A stretch of 64,000 bases of DNA. Source: Streptomyces noursei (GTDB taxonomy: Bacteria; Actinomycetota; Actinomycetes; Streptomycetales; Streptomycetaceae). The position numbers and the translations under genes are program-made. The notes below the pieces were generated by a model. The model had not been told where the DNA came from. It did no database searches and saw nothing but the letters and a program-made list of their open reading frames with translations. Below, piece by piece: positions 34,043 through 42,151 of the stretch (positions within the stretch are counted from its first letter, which is position 1; each line of letters begins with the position of its first letter). The DNA lies in assembly GCF_016917755.1 (NCBI RefSeq), contig NZ_CP070326.1, positions 4,526,001 through 4,590,000 of the forward strand, read 5' to 3'.

Positions 34043-36181
34043 TCAGTCCTTGATCGCGAAGGTCCGGAAGGCGGTGTCCCGCAGTTCGCGGCACTCCTCG
34101 TCGTCCCAGCCGTCCGCCTTGCAGGTGATCATGATGGCGTAGCCGTGGTGGTCGTCGGCGCGGAAGCCGCGGTTGAGCACCCGCACGTCCTCGCCGCCCT
34201 GACGGCGGGTGAACGCCCAGTCCGCGACGGTCGGGTAGCCGCGCCAGCCGATGGCCTTGATGCCCAGCAGGTGGTAGTCGTCGCTGGAGCCGGCCACGTC
34301 GGGCTCCAGGCCGCGCCAGGACGCCGCGGCGTCCTTGCCGGGCGAGTCGTTGTAGTCGACCTGGATGCGCGGGAAGCCGCCGTCGGCGCTGTATATGGCG
34401 CCGGAGTTCTGCCCGGCCGTATCGGTCTGCTTGAACCCCTTGGGCATCACCATGGCGAAGTGGAACCCGCCGTTGGTGACCTGCGCGAAGCCGTCCGGGA
34501 TCGCCGCCCCGCCCTTCTTCCCGCCCTCGCCGCCGCCGGCGCCGCCGGCACCCTGCGTGCCGCCCTTGCCGCCGCCCGGGGTGCCGCCGCCCGGGGTGCC
34601 GCCCGACTTCGCCCCGCCAGGCGTGCCGGCGCCGTCCGTGGCCGGATCACGGCTCGCGTCGGCCGACCGGCTCGCGGCCCGGCTCGCGTCCGTGCCCTTG
34701 CCGGCCTTGCCGGAGGCGGAGTTGCTGTTGTCGCCGCTGCTGAACAGCAGTGCCAGCAGCGTCCCGAGGACGACGACCACCACGGCCGCCGCGATGATCA
34801 GCGTCCGGCGCGGCACGACGTCGGTCACCGAGGCGCGCGGCGGGGCGGGACGGCCGTCGCGGTCGCCGGGTCTGGAGTCGGACCGGGCCGCCGCGGCGGC
34901 GTTCCGCACGGACGTCAGGGCCGCGCGCACCCGATCCTTGGCGGCGTCCGCGTCGAACCCGGCGCGGGTCGGGGAGCCGTCCGCCGCGGCCTTGCTCGCG
35001 GCCGGTCGCGCCGCGGCGCTCTTCTTGGCGGGCTCCCGCGCCGGCGCCGGCTTCACCGAACCGCCGTCCGTGCGCGCCGCCTTCGACGCGCCCGGCGCCG
35101 TCCGGTCGGCCCCGGCGGCCGCACCGGTACCGGTGGCCGTGGTGGCCACACCTGCCGCACCTGCCGTGCTCGCCCCGGAGGCCGCGGAGGCCGTCGGCTT
35201 CGCCTTGGGCTTCTTCGGCGTCCGGGGCTTGGCGGTGTCCTGGGCGGGCCTGGCGGGCCTGGCACCGCCCGACCGCTCCGGCGGCGCGGTGGGCAGCGCC
35301 ATCGCCCGCGTCGCGTCCATCGGGGGCTCCGGCTTGGGCTCCGGGGCGTGGATGACCTCGTGCAGCAGCGCCCGCGCCGCCGCCTCGTCCAGCCGGCCCT
35401 CCGGGTCCTTCACCAACAGGCCGTAGATGACGTCCTCCAGCGGCCCGGCGCTCTTGGGCGGCTCGACCGGCTCGGTCATCACGGCGGTGAGGGTGGCGAT
35501 CGCCGAGCCCTTGTCGTACGGGGGCACGCCCTCGACACAGGCGTACAGCAGCCCGCCGAGCGACCACAGGTCGGCGGGCGGGCCCGGCTTCTGGCCGCGG
35601 GCCCGCTCCGGCGAGATGTACGAGGGCGCGCCGACGAGCATGCCGGTCGACGTCACCGAGGGGTCGCCCTCGACCTGGGCGATGCCGAAGTCGGTGAGCA
35701 CGACCCGGCCGTCGTCGGAGATCAGCACGTTCGACGGCTTCACGTCGCGGTGCAGGATGCCCTGGCCGTGGGCGGCGCGCAGGACGTCGAGCACCGCGTA
35801 GCCGACCTCGGCGGCGCGGCGCGGGGTGAGCGGACCGTCGTCGCGGATGACCTCGGCCAGCGAGCGGCCCTCGACCAGCTCCATCACGATCCACGGCCGG
35901 TCGTCCTCGTCGACCACGTCGTAGACCGTCACCGCGGCGTTGTTGCGGATCCGGGCGATCGCCTTGGCCTCGCGCAGCGTGCGGGTGATCAGACGACGCT
36001 TCTCGTCCTCCTCGATCCCGCCGGGAAAGCGCAGTTCCTTGACCGCGACCGTGCGCCCCAGGACCTCGTCGCCGGCCCGCCAGACGGTGCCCATACCGCC
36101 TCGGCCGAGAACATCGGCGAGCCGGTAACGGCCGGCGAGGAGCCTGCCCTCCTTGCCGTCCATCTCGACCTCGTCGCCCAC
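34043..36181 (-). CDS. Receptor-type Ser/Thr protein kinase
   Basis: A 712-residue PknB-like kinase. The kinase domain (about 17-275) has GRGGMG, Lys48 in VAVK, HRDVKPSN (144-151), DFG (164-166) and SPERA. An Ala/Lys/Pro-rich juxtamembrane region of about 170 residues leads to one transmembrane segment (about 458-478), a Gly/Ser-rich spacer and an extracytoplasmic domain of about 150 residues (IPDGFAQVTNGGFHFAMVMPKGF...). There are no PASTA repeats, so the ligand is probably not muropeptide. GTG 36181 is chosen because AGAGGGG lies five bases upstream. Confidence 0.93.
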   Translation of the reverse strand: MGDEVEMDGKEGRLLAGRYRLADVLGRGGMGTVWRAGDEVLGRTVAVKELRFPGGIEEDEKRRLITRTLREAKAIARIRNNAAVTVYDVVDEDDRPWIVMELVEGRSLAEVIRDDGPLTPRRAAEVGYAVLDVLRAAHGQGILHRDVKPSNVLISDDGRVVLTDFGIAQVEGDPSVTSTGMLVGAPSYISPERARGQKPGPPADLWSLGGLLYACVEGVPPYDKGSAIATLTAVMTEPVEPPKSAGPLEDVIYGLLVKDPEGRLDEAAARALLHEVIHAPEPKPEPPMDATRAMALPTAPPERSGGARPARPAQDTAKPRTPKKPKAKPTASAASGASTAGAAGVATTATGTGAAAGADRTAPGASKAARTDGGSVKPAPAREPAKKSAAARPAASKAAADGSPTRAGFDADAAKDRVRAALTSVRNAAAAARSDSRPGDRDGRPAPPRASVTDVVPRRTLIIAAAVVVVVLGTLLALLFSSGDNSNSASGKAGKGTDASRAASRSADASRDPATDGAGTPGGAKSGGTPGGGTPGGGKGGTQGAGGAGGGEGGKKGGAAIPDGFAQVTNGGFHFAMVMPKGFKQTDTAGQNSGAIYSADGGFPRIQVDYNDSPGKDAAASWRGLEPDVAGSSDDYHLLGIKAIGWRGYPTVADWAFTRRQGGEDVRVLNRGFRADDHHGYAIMITCKADGWDDEECRELRDTAFRTFAIKD

Positions 36182-36370
36182 TGAATCCCCTCTGCATTCC
36201 AGCCGAGTTGGCGGCCTCGATTCTCCATCGATCGCCAAACTGGCCCAACTCGGACAACCCACCCTGGCAGAGCCTTCATTCTCTCTCATCCGCGGCCGTG
36301 CGGAAGGCCCGGGTGGGTGCCGGAGGGTACCGCGCACCCGTCATGATGGCCCCGACGACGGGAGTTCTTT

Positions 36371-37636
36371 TTGCCGCTCCACCCTCCCCGCCCGATCACC
36401 CCGGGTCCGCCGCGCCCGGTCGCCCTCATCGTCCTGGCCGTGCTGGCCGCCCTGGCCCTGACGGCGTGTACGAGCACCCCGCTCGCCTCCGTGGCACGCC
36501 CGAGGGCGGTCCGGGCGCCGGCCACCACCGCTGCCGCGCTGCACCGCCTGGTGACCGACGGCGCCCCCGGCGCGGCCGCGCTGGCCACCCGGGACGGCCG
36601 CCTGGCGGCCTCGCGGTTCACCGTGGTCGGCGTCGCCGATCTGCGCAGCGGCCGGAAGATGGGCCGCCTGGACCGCTTCCGGGCGGGCAGCCTCACCAAG
36701 ACCCTGGTCGCGACGGTGGTCCTGCAACTCGTCGGCGAGGGCCGGCTCGCCTTGGACGACCCCGCCGCGGAGCACCTCCCGCCCGGCGTGCCGCTCACCG
36801 GCGCGGGCGGCGCGAACGATCTGCGCCGGGTGACGATCCGCCAGCTCCTGGACCACACCAGCGGCCTGTTCAACTACACCGAGGACCCCCACCTCGCCGA
36901 ACAGCTCTACGGCGCGGGCTTCGTGGCCCACCGCTACGACCGCCACACCCCCACCGAACTGCTGCGGATCGCCCTCGCCCACCCGCCGACCGGCGTCCGC
37001 ACCCGCTCCCCCCGCCACAGGGGCACGGGTGGGGGTGCCCCCGACGGCAGCTGGGGGCGCGCCCCCTTCGCCTACTCCAACACCAACTACCTGGTCCTCG
37101 GCCTGGTCATCCAGGGCGTCACCGGGCACCCGTACGCCGAGGAGCTGCGCCGCCGCATCCTGGCCCCGTTCGACCTGCGCGGCACCTCCTTCCCCGGCGA
37201 CAGCCCGACGCTGCCCGCGCCGCACGGCCGCGGCTACTCCCTGATCGACGGCCACCAGGTGGACAGCACCGCCCTCAACCCCAGCCGGGCCGGCGCCGCC
37301 GGCGAGATGATCACCACCCTCGTCGACCTCAACCGGTTCTTCGCCGCGCTGCTGGGCGGCAAGCTCCTGGCGCCCCGCCAGATGGCGCAGCTGCGCAGCG
37401 AGAAGGCCACCCACGGCGCGTACGGCCTGGGTGTCTACGCCACCCATCTGCCCTGCGGCGTGACGGTCTGGGGCCACAACGGCGACATCAACGGCTCGTA
37501 CGCGCAGACCGCCGGCACCGCCGACGGCCGGCACCTGGTCAGCTACCGGGTCAACACCGACGACCCGACCGACCAGGGCGACGGCACCGCCGTGCTGACC
37601 GCCGAGTTCTGCCCGTCCCGCGACCGGCCGGACTGA
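36371..37636 (+). CDS. Serine beta-lactamase/DD-peptidase-family lipoprotein
   Basis: A 421-residue class C-type penicillin-recognising hydrolase fold. It has a hydrophobic N-region, lipobox LTAC (Cys33), catalytic SxxK at Ser107-Lys110 (AGSLTK), YSN (in AYSNTNY) and HNG as the KTG-equivalent. It probably acts outside the cell as a D,D-carboxypeptidase or esterase. The start is TTG 36371 with GGGAG eight bases upstream. Before AYSN the protein has an extra RTRSPRHRGTGGGAPDG segment encoded by a palindromic repeat shared with the gene at 10480; it sits close to the active site. Confidence 0.88.
   Translation: MPLHPPRPITPGPPRPVALIVLAVLAALALTACTSTPLASVARPRAVRAPATTAAALHRLVTDGAPGAAALATRDGRLAASRFTVVGVADLRSGRKMGRLDRFRAGSLTKTLVATVVLQLVGEGRLALDDPAAEHLPPGVPLTGAGGANDLRRVTIRQLLDHTSGLFNYTEDPHLAEQLYGAGFVAHRYDRHTPTELLRIALAHPPTGVRTRSPRHRGTGGGAPDGSWGRAPFAYSNTNYLVLGLVIQGVTGHPYAEELRRRILAPFDLRGTSFPGDSPTLPAPHGRGYSLIDGHQVDSTALNPSRAGAAGEMITTLVDLNRFFAALLGGKLLAPRQMAQLRSEKATHGAYGLGVYATHLPCGVTVWGHNGDINGSYAQTAGTADGRHLVSYRVNTDDPTDQGDGTAVLTAEFCPSRDRPD
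37014..37058 (+). repeat. Dispersed palindromic repeat, copy 2 (inside a coding gene)
   Basis: Contains CACAGGGGCACGGG, TGGGGGTGCCCCC and GACGGC as in copy 1 (11311-11360, other strand), with one-base indels. The core GGTGGGGGTGCCCCC is read in the same frame (GGGAP) in both host genes. A weaker relative lies in the non-coding stretch near 24295-24321. Confidence 0.65.
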
Positions 37637-37672
37637 GCCGGCGCAGCCGGGCCGACCCGGCGGTGCCACGGA

Positions 37673-39385
37673 CTACGTCAGCGGCACGATGTCCGGCGCG
37701 CCCAGCCGGGCCGCGTCCGCCGTCAGGTCGTCGGGCTGGCGCTGGGATTCGCGCTCCGCCTCCACCCGCTTCTCGTAGTGCGCGATCTCCTTCTCGATCT
37801 GCGCGCTGTCCCAGCCCAGCGCCGGCGCCATCAGCTCGGCGGCCTCCCGGGCGCTGCGGGTGCCGCGGTCGAAGGTCTCGATGGAGATCCGGGTGCGCCG
37901 GGTCAGCACGTCGTCGAGGTGCCGGGCTCCCTCGTGCGTGCAGGCGTAGACGACCTCGGCGCGCAGGTAGTCGTCGGCGGCGGCGAGCGGCCGGCCCAGC
38001 GAGGGGTCGGCCACCACCATCTCCAACAGCTCCTCGGACAACGAGCCGTAACGGTTCAACAGGTGCTCCACCCGGGCCACGTGCAGACCGGTCCGGGCGG
38101 CGACCCGGGCCCGCGCGTTCCACAGCGCCCGGTAGCCCTCGGCGCCGGCCAGCGGCACGTCCTCGGTGACGCACTCGGCGACCCGGGCGTCCAGCCCGTG
38201 CACCGCCTCGTCCACCGCGTCCTTGGCCATCACCCGGTAGGTGGTGTACTTGCCGCCCGCGACGACCACCAGGCCCGGTACCGGGTGGGCGACCGTGTGC
38301 TCCCGGGACAGCTTGCTGGTGGCGTCCGACTCGCCGGCCAGCAGCGGGCGCAGACCGGCGTAGACGCCCTCCACGTCGTCCCGGGTGAGCGGGGTGGCCA
38401 GCACCGAGTTCACGTGCTCCAGCAGATAGTCGATGTCGGCGCTGGAGGCCGCCGGGTGCGCCTTGTCCAGGTCCCAGTCGGTGTCCGTGGTGCCGATGAT
38501 CCAGTGCCGCCCCCAGGGGATGACGAAGAGCACGCTCTTCTCCGTCCGCAGGATCAGCCCGGTCGTGGAGTGGATCCGGTCCTTGGGGACGACCAGGTGG
38601 ATGCCCTTGGAGGCGCGGACGTGGAACTGTCCGCGCTCCCCGATCAGCGCCTGGGTGTCGTCGGTCCAGACGCCCGTCGCGTTGACGATCTGGCGGGCCC
38701 GGATCTTGTGCTCCACACCGCCCTCGACGTCCTGCACCCGCGCGCCGACCACCCGCTCGCCCTCGCGCAGAAAACCCACCACCCGCGCCCGGTTGGCGAC
38801 GTGCGCGCCGTAGGCCGCCGCGGTCCGCACCAGGGTGGTGACGTACCGGGCGTCGTCCATCTGCGCGTCGTAGTACTGCAACGCGCCGACCAGCGCGTCC
38901 CTCCGCAGGCAGGGCGCCACCCGCAGCGCGCGGCGGTGCGAGAGGTGGCGGTGGACGGGCAGCCCCCGGCCGTGGCCGGAGGAGACCGACATCCCGTCGT
39001 AGAGCGCCACGCCGGAGCCCGCGTACCAGCGCTCCCAGCCCTTGTGCCGGAGCGGATAGAGGAACGGCACCGGCTTGACCAGATGCGGCGCCAGCCGCTG
39101 GAGCAGCAGCCCGCGCTCCTTCAGCGCCTCCCGCACCAGCGCGAAGTCCAGCATCTCCAGATACCGCAGGCCGCCGTGGATGAGCTTGCTCGACCGGCTG
39201 GAGGTGCCCGACGCCCAGTCACGGGCCTCGACCAGCCCGGTGTCCAGCCCGCGGGTCGCGGCGTCCAGCGCGGTACCGGCGCCGACGACGCCGCCGCCGA
39301 CCACCAGCAAGTCCAGTTCCCGCTCCGCCATCTGGGTGAGTGCCTTGGCGCGCTGCGCCGGTCCGAGTGTCGCTGTCTTCACCAC
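37673..39385 (-). CDS. glpD: Glycerol-3-phosphate dehydrogenase (FAD-dependent)
   Basis: A 570-residue membrane-associated GlpD, which oxidises glycerol 3-phosphate to dihydroxyacetone phosphate and passes electrons to quinone. FAD-binding LLVVGGGVVGAGTALDAATRG lies at about 26-46, with GTSSRSSKLIHGGLRYLE and RVMAKDAVDEA further on. Length is normal for the family. The start is a GTG (39385, or the adjacent GTG 39382) behind GGGAGG. It ends 36 bases from the converging lipoprotein gene. No glpK or glpF is adjacent. Confidence 0.95.
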   Translation of the reverse strand: MVKTATLGPAQRAKALTQMAERELDLLVVGGGVVGAGTALDAATRGLDTGLVEARDWASGTSSRSSKLIHGGLRYLEMLDFALVREALKERGLLLQRLAPHLVKPVPFLYPLRHKGWERWYAGSGVALYDGMSVSSGHGRGLPVHRHLSHRRALRVAPCLRRDALVGALQYYDAQMDDARYVTTLVRTAAAYGAHVANRARVVGFLREGERVVGARVQDVEGGVEHKIRARQIVNATGVWTDDTQALIGERGQFHVRASKGIHLVVPKDRIHSTTGLILRTEKSVLFVIPWGRHWIIGTTDTDWDLDKAHPAASSADIDYLLEHVNSVLATPLTRDDVEGVYAGLRPLLAGESDATSKLSREHTVAHPVPGLVVVAGGKYTTYRVMAKDAVDEAVHGLDARVAECVTEDVPLAGAEGYRALWNARARVAARTGLHVARVEHLLNRYGSLSEELLEMVVADPSLGRPLAAADDYLRAEVVYACTHEGARHLDDVLTRRTRISIETFDRGTRSAREAAELMAPALGWDSAQIEKEIAHYEKRVEAERESQRQPDDLTADAARLGAPDIVPLT

Positions 39386-39628
39386 TGCCTCCCGCTGTGA
39401 TTCGGAGCCGGACCCCCCGTCCGTCGATTCTCTCCGCGGTTGGTTCCGGCGACCACCTTCCGCTCAGGGCGGCAACACCCGGCCACCTCGATCCGCCAAT
39501 ACCCATTCTGGGTCAAATATCCGCTTAGTCTATTTATGTCCTTTTAGTGGTTGGGGCCCGCGTGCCGACGGCCACCACCAGGACACCGCGCAGGGCCCAC
39601 ACACTCGCTCGGGAAGGACGGCCGCAGC

Positions 39629-40876
39629 ATGCCCGCAGATCTCGCCGTCATCGGACTCGGTCACCTGGGTCTCCCCCTCGCCCAGGCCGCCACCACCGCC
39701 GGCCTCACCACCATCGGCTACGACCCCGATCCCCAGGTGGCCGCCCTCCCCGGCACCGGCGGCCCCCTCTCCCCCACCGAGGTCCGCCGGCTGCTGGCCG
39801 CCGGCTTCCGCACCACGGCCGACCCCGCCGCCCTGGGCCGGGTCCGCACGGCCGTCCTGTGCGCACCCACCCCGCTCGGCACGGACGGCACCCTGGACCT
39901 GTCCGCTCTCGCCGACGCCGCCCGCACCCTGGCCACCCGCCTGCGCCCGCACACCACCGTCATCCTCGAATCGGCCGGTTACCCGGGCACCACCGAGAAG
40001 TTCCTCCGCCCCCTCCTGGAAGCCGGCTCCGGCCTCACCGCCGGCCGCGACTTCCACCTCGCCTGCTCCCCCACCCGCCACGACCCCGGCAACCGCACCC
40101 ACCGCTACCGCAACACCCCCAAGGTCATCGGCGGCCTCACCCCCGCCTGCACCGAGGCCGCCGCCGCCTTCTACGGCCGGCTCACCGACAAGGTCGTCCG
40201 CGCCCGCGGCCCCCGCGAGGCCGAGACCGCCAACCTGCTGGAGACCAACTACCGCCACATCAACATCGCCCTGATGAACGAGATGGCGGTCTACTGCCAC
40301 GAGATCGGCGTGGACCTGTGGGACGTCATCCGCTGCGCCGAGACCAAGCCGTTCGGCTTCCAGTCCTTCCGCCCCGGCCCCGGCGTCGGCGGCCACGCCG
40401 CCCCCATCGACCCCAACCACCGTGCCCCGCACGGTGGTTCACCCGGCGCACCGCTGCGCATGGTGGAACTCGCCCAGGAGATCAACGGCCGGATGCCGAC
40501 CTACGTCATCCAGCGCTGCACCACGCTCCTGAACGAGCACGGCAAGTCCGCCCGCGGCGCCCGCATCCTGCTGCTCGGCGTCACCTACAAGCCCGACCTC
40601 GCCGACCTGGCCGGCACCCCCGCCCACGAGGTCGCCGCCCGCCTGCGCGACCTGGGCGCCCACCTCACCTACCACGACCCCTACGTCCCCCACTGGGAGG
40701 TCCACGGCCGCCCCGTCCCCCGCGCCGACTCCCTCTACGAGGCCGCCGCCACCGCCGACCTGACGGTGCTCCTCCAGCCGCACCGCACCTACGACCTCCA
40801 GGGCCTGGCGGTCAAGGCGCAACTCCTCCTCGACACCCGCGGCGCCACCCCCACCGGCGCGGCCCACCGCCTGTAA
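39629..40876 (+). CDS. Nucleotide-sugar dehydrogenase homologue lacking catalytic Cys
   Basis: A 415-residue UDP-glucose/GDP-mannose dehydrogenase-family protein. NAD-binding VIGLGHLGLPLA at the N-terminus, CAPTPL, the central NLLETNYRHINIALMNE helix and the C-terminal LLGVTYKPDLADL motif are all recognisable. The active-site loop that normally reads GxGxGGxC appears as GPGVGGHAAPIDP, with Ala257 where the nucleophilic cysteine should be. The usual two-step oxidation to uronic acid is not expected; it may be inactive, regulatory, or stop at a single oxidation. ATG 39629 has GGAAGGA upstream. Confidence 0.88.
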   Translation: MPADLAVIGLGHLGLPLAQAATTAGLTTIGYDPDPQVAALPGTGGPLSPTEVRRLLAAGFRTTADPAALGRVRTAVLCAPTPLGTDGTLDLSALADAARTLATRLRPHTTVILESAGYPGTTEKFLRPLLEAGSGLTAGRDFHLACSPTRHDPGNRTHRYRNTPKVIGGLTPACTEAAAAFYGRLTDKVVRARGPREAETANLLETNYRHINIALMNEMAVYCHEIGVDLWDVIRCAETKPFGFQSFRPGPGVGGHAAPIDPNHRAPHGGSPGAPLRMVELAQEINGRMPTYVIQRCTTLLNEHGKSARGARILLLGVTYKPDLADLAGTPAHEVAARLRDLGAHLTYHDPYVPHWEVHGRPVPRADSLYEAAATADLTVLLQPHRTYDLQGLAVKAQLLLDTRGATPTGAAHRL

Positions 40877-40879
40877 CGC

Positions 40880-40919
40880 GTGAAGGCCCGGCCGCGCCAA
40901 CGCGCAGCCGGGCCTTCAC
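40880..40919. terminator. Strong bidirectional hairpin terminator
   Basis: GTGAAGGCCCGGC paired perfectly (13 bp) with GCCGGGCCTTCAC around a 14-base loop, between the converging sugar dehydrogenase and guaB3 genes. Confidence 0.85.
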
Positions 40920-40936
40920 ACGTCCTCAGGCGGGGT

Positions 40937-42052
40937 CTACCGCCGCGGTGCGACCGTCACCTCGACCCGCTGGAACTCCTTCAGCTCGGAGTAGCCCGTG
41001 GTGGCCATCGCCCGCCGCAGCGCGCCGAAGAAGTTCATCGTCCCGTCCGGCGTGGTCGACGGACCGCACAGGATCTCCTCCGTCGTGCCGACCGCACCGA
41101 GGTCGACCCGCTTGCCGCGCGGCACGTCCTCGTGGACCGCCTCCATGCCCCAGTGGTGGCCGCGGCCCGGCGCGTCCGTCGCCCGCGCCAGCGGCGAGCC
41201 CATCATCACCGCGTCCGCGCCACAGGCGATCGCCTTGGGCAGGTCGCCGGAGTAGCCCACGCCGCCGTCGGCGATCACGTGCACGTACCGGCCGCCGGAC
41301 TCGTCCATGTAGTCCCGGCGGGCGGCGGCGACATCGGCCACCGCGGTCGCCATCGGCACCTGGATGCCCAGGACGTTGCGGGTGGTGTGCGCCGCCCCGC
41401 CGCCGAAGCCGACCAGCACGCCCGCCGCGCCGGTCCGCATCAGGTGCAGCGCCGCGGTGTACGTCGCGCAACCGCCGACGATCACCGGCACGTCCAGCTC
41501 GTAGATGAACTGCTTGAGGTTCAGCGGCTCGGCGGCGCTGGAGACGTGCTCGGCGGAGACCGTCGTCCCGCGGATCACGAAGATGTCCACGCCCGCGTCC
41601 ACGACCGCCTTGGAGAACTGCGCGGTGCGCTGCGGGGAGAGCGCGGCGGCGGTGACCACACCGGCCTCGCGCACCTCCTTGATGCGCTGCCCGATCAGCT
41701 CCTCCTTGATCGGCGCGGCGTAGATCTCCTGGAGCCGCTTGGTGGCGGTGGGACCGTCCAGCTCCGCGATCTCCGCCAGCAGCGGCTCGGGGTCCTCGTA
41801 GCGGGTCCACAGCCCTTCGAGGTTGAGCACGCCGAGGCCGCCCAGCTCGCCGATGCGGATCGCGGTCTGCGGGGAGACCACCGAGTCCATCGGGGCCGCC
41901 AGGAACGGCAGCTCGAAGCGGTAGGCGTCGATCTGCCAGGCGATCGAGACCTCCTTCGGGTCGCGGGTGCGCCGACTGGGTACCACGGCGATGTCGTCGA
42001 ACGCGTATGCCCGGCGGCCGCGCTTGCCGCGCCCGATCTCGATCTCAGTCAC
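40937..42052 (-). CDS. guaB3: GuaB3 family IMP dehydrogenase-related protein
   Basis: A 371-residue TIM-barrel protein of the IMPDH/GMP reductase superfamily, without CBS domains. Seen: PFLAAPMDSVVSP near the N-terminus, PVIVGGCATY, VHVIADGGVGYSGDLPKAIACGADAVMMGSPLA (phosphate site), and the catalytic-loop region VGFGGGAAHTTRNVLGI. At the position of the IMPDH active-site cysteine (SICTTR) this loop has histidine, so standard IMP oxidation is doubtful; a GMP reductase or regulatory role has been discussed for this family. GTG 42052 has GGAGGG eight bases upstream. It follows guaB on the same strand. Confidence 0.93.
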   Translation of the reverse strand: MTEIEIGRGKRGRRAYAFDDIAVVPSRRTRDPKEVSIAWQIDAYRFELPFLAAPMDSVVSPQTAIRIGELGGLGVLNLEGLWTRYEDPEPLLAEIAELDGPTATKRLQEIYAAPIKEELIGQRIKEVREAGVVTAAALSPQRTAQFSKAVVDAGVDIFVIRGTTVSAEHVSSAAEPLNLKQFIYELDVPVIVGGCATYTAALHLMRTGAAGVLVGFGGGAAHTTRNVLGIQVPMATAVADVAAARRDYMDESGGRYVHVIADGGVGYSGDLPKAIACGADAVMMGSPLARATDAPGRGHHWGMEAVHEDVPRGKRVDLGAVGTTEEILCGPSTTPDGTMNFFGALRRAMATTGYSELKEFQRVEVTVAPRR

Positions 42053-42151
42053 TGGTTCTGCCCTCCTACGGATACGCCCCCAGTATCCCCGACGGGGAAG
42101 ACTGGGGGCGCATCCGGCCGCCACTCGGCGAAGCGGGCGTCGAGGAGGCCG

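Noticed and set aside
36371..36480. Possible frameshift at the start of the beta-lactamase-fold gene because no ATG or GTG fits
   Set aside because: TTG at 36371 with GGAG spacing and a complete lipoprotein signal explains the start without an error.
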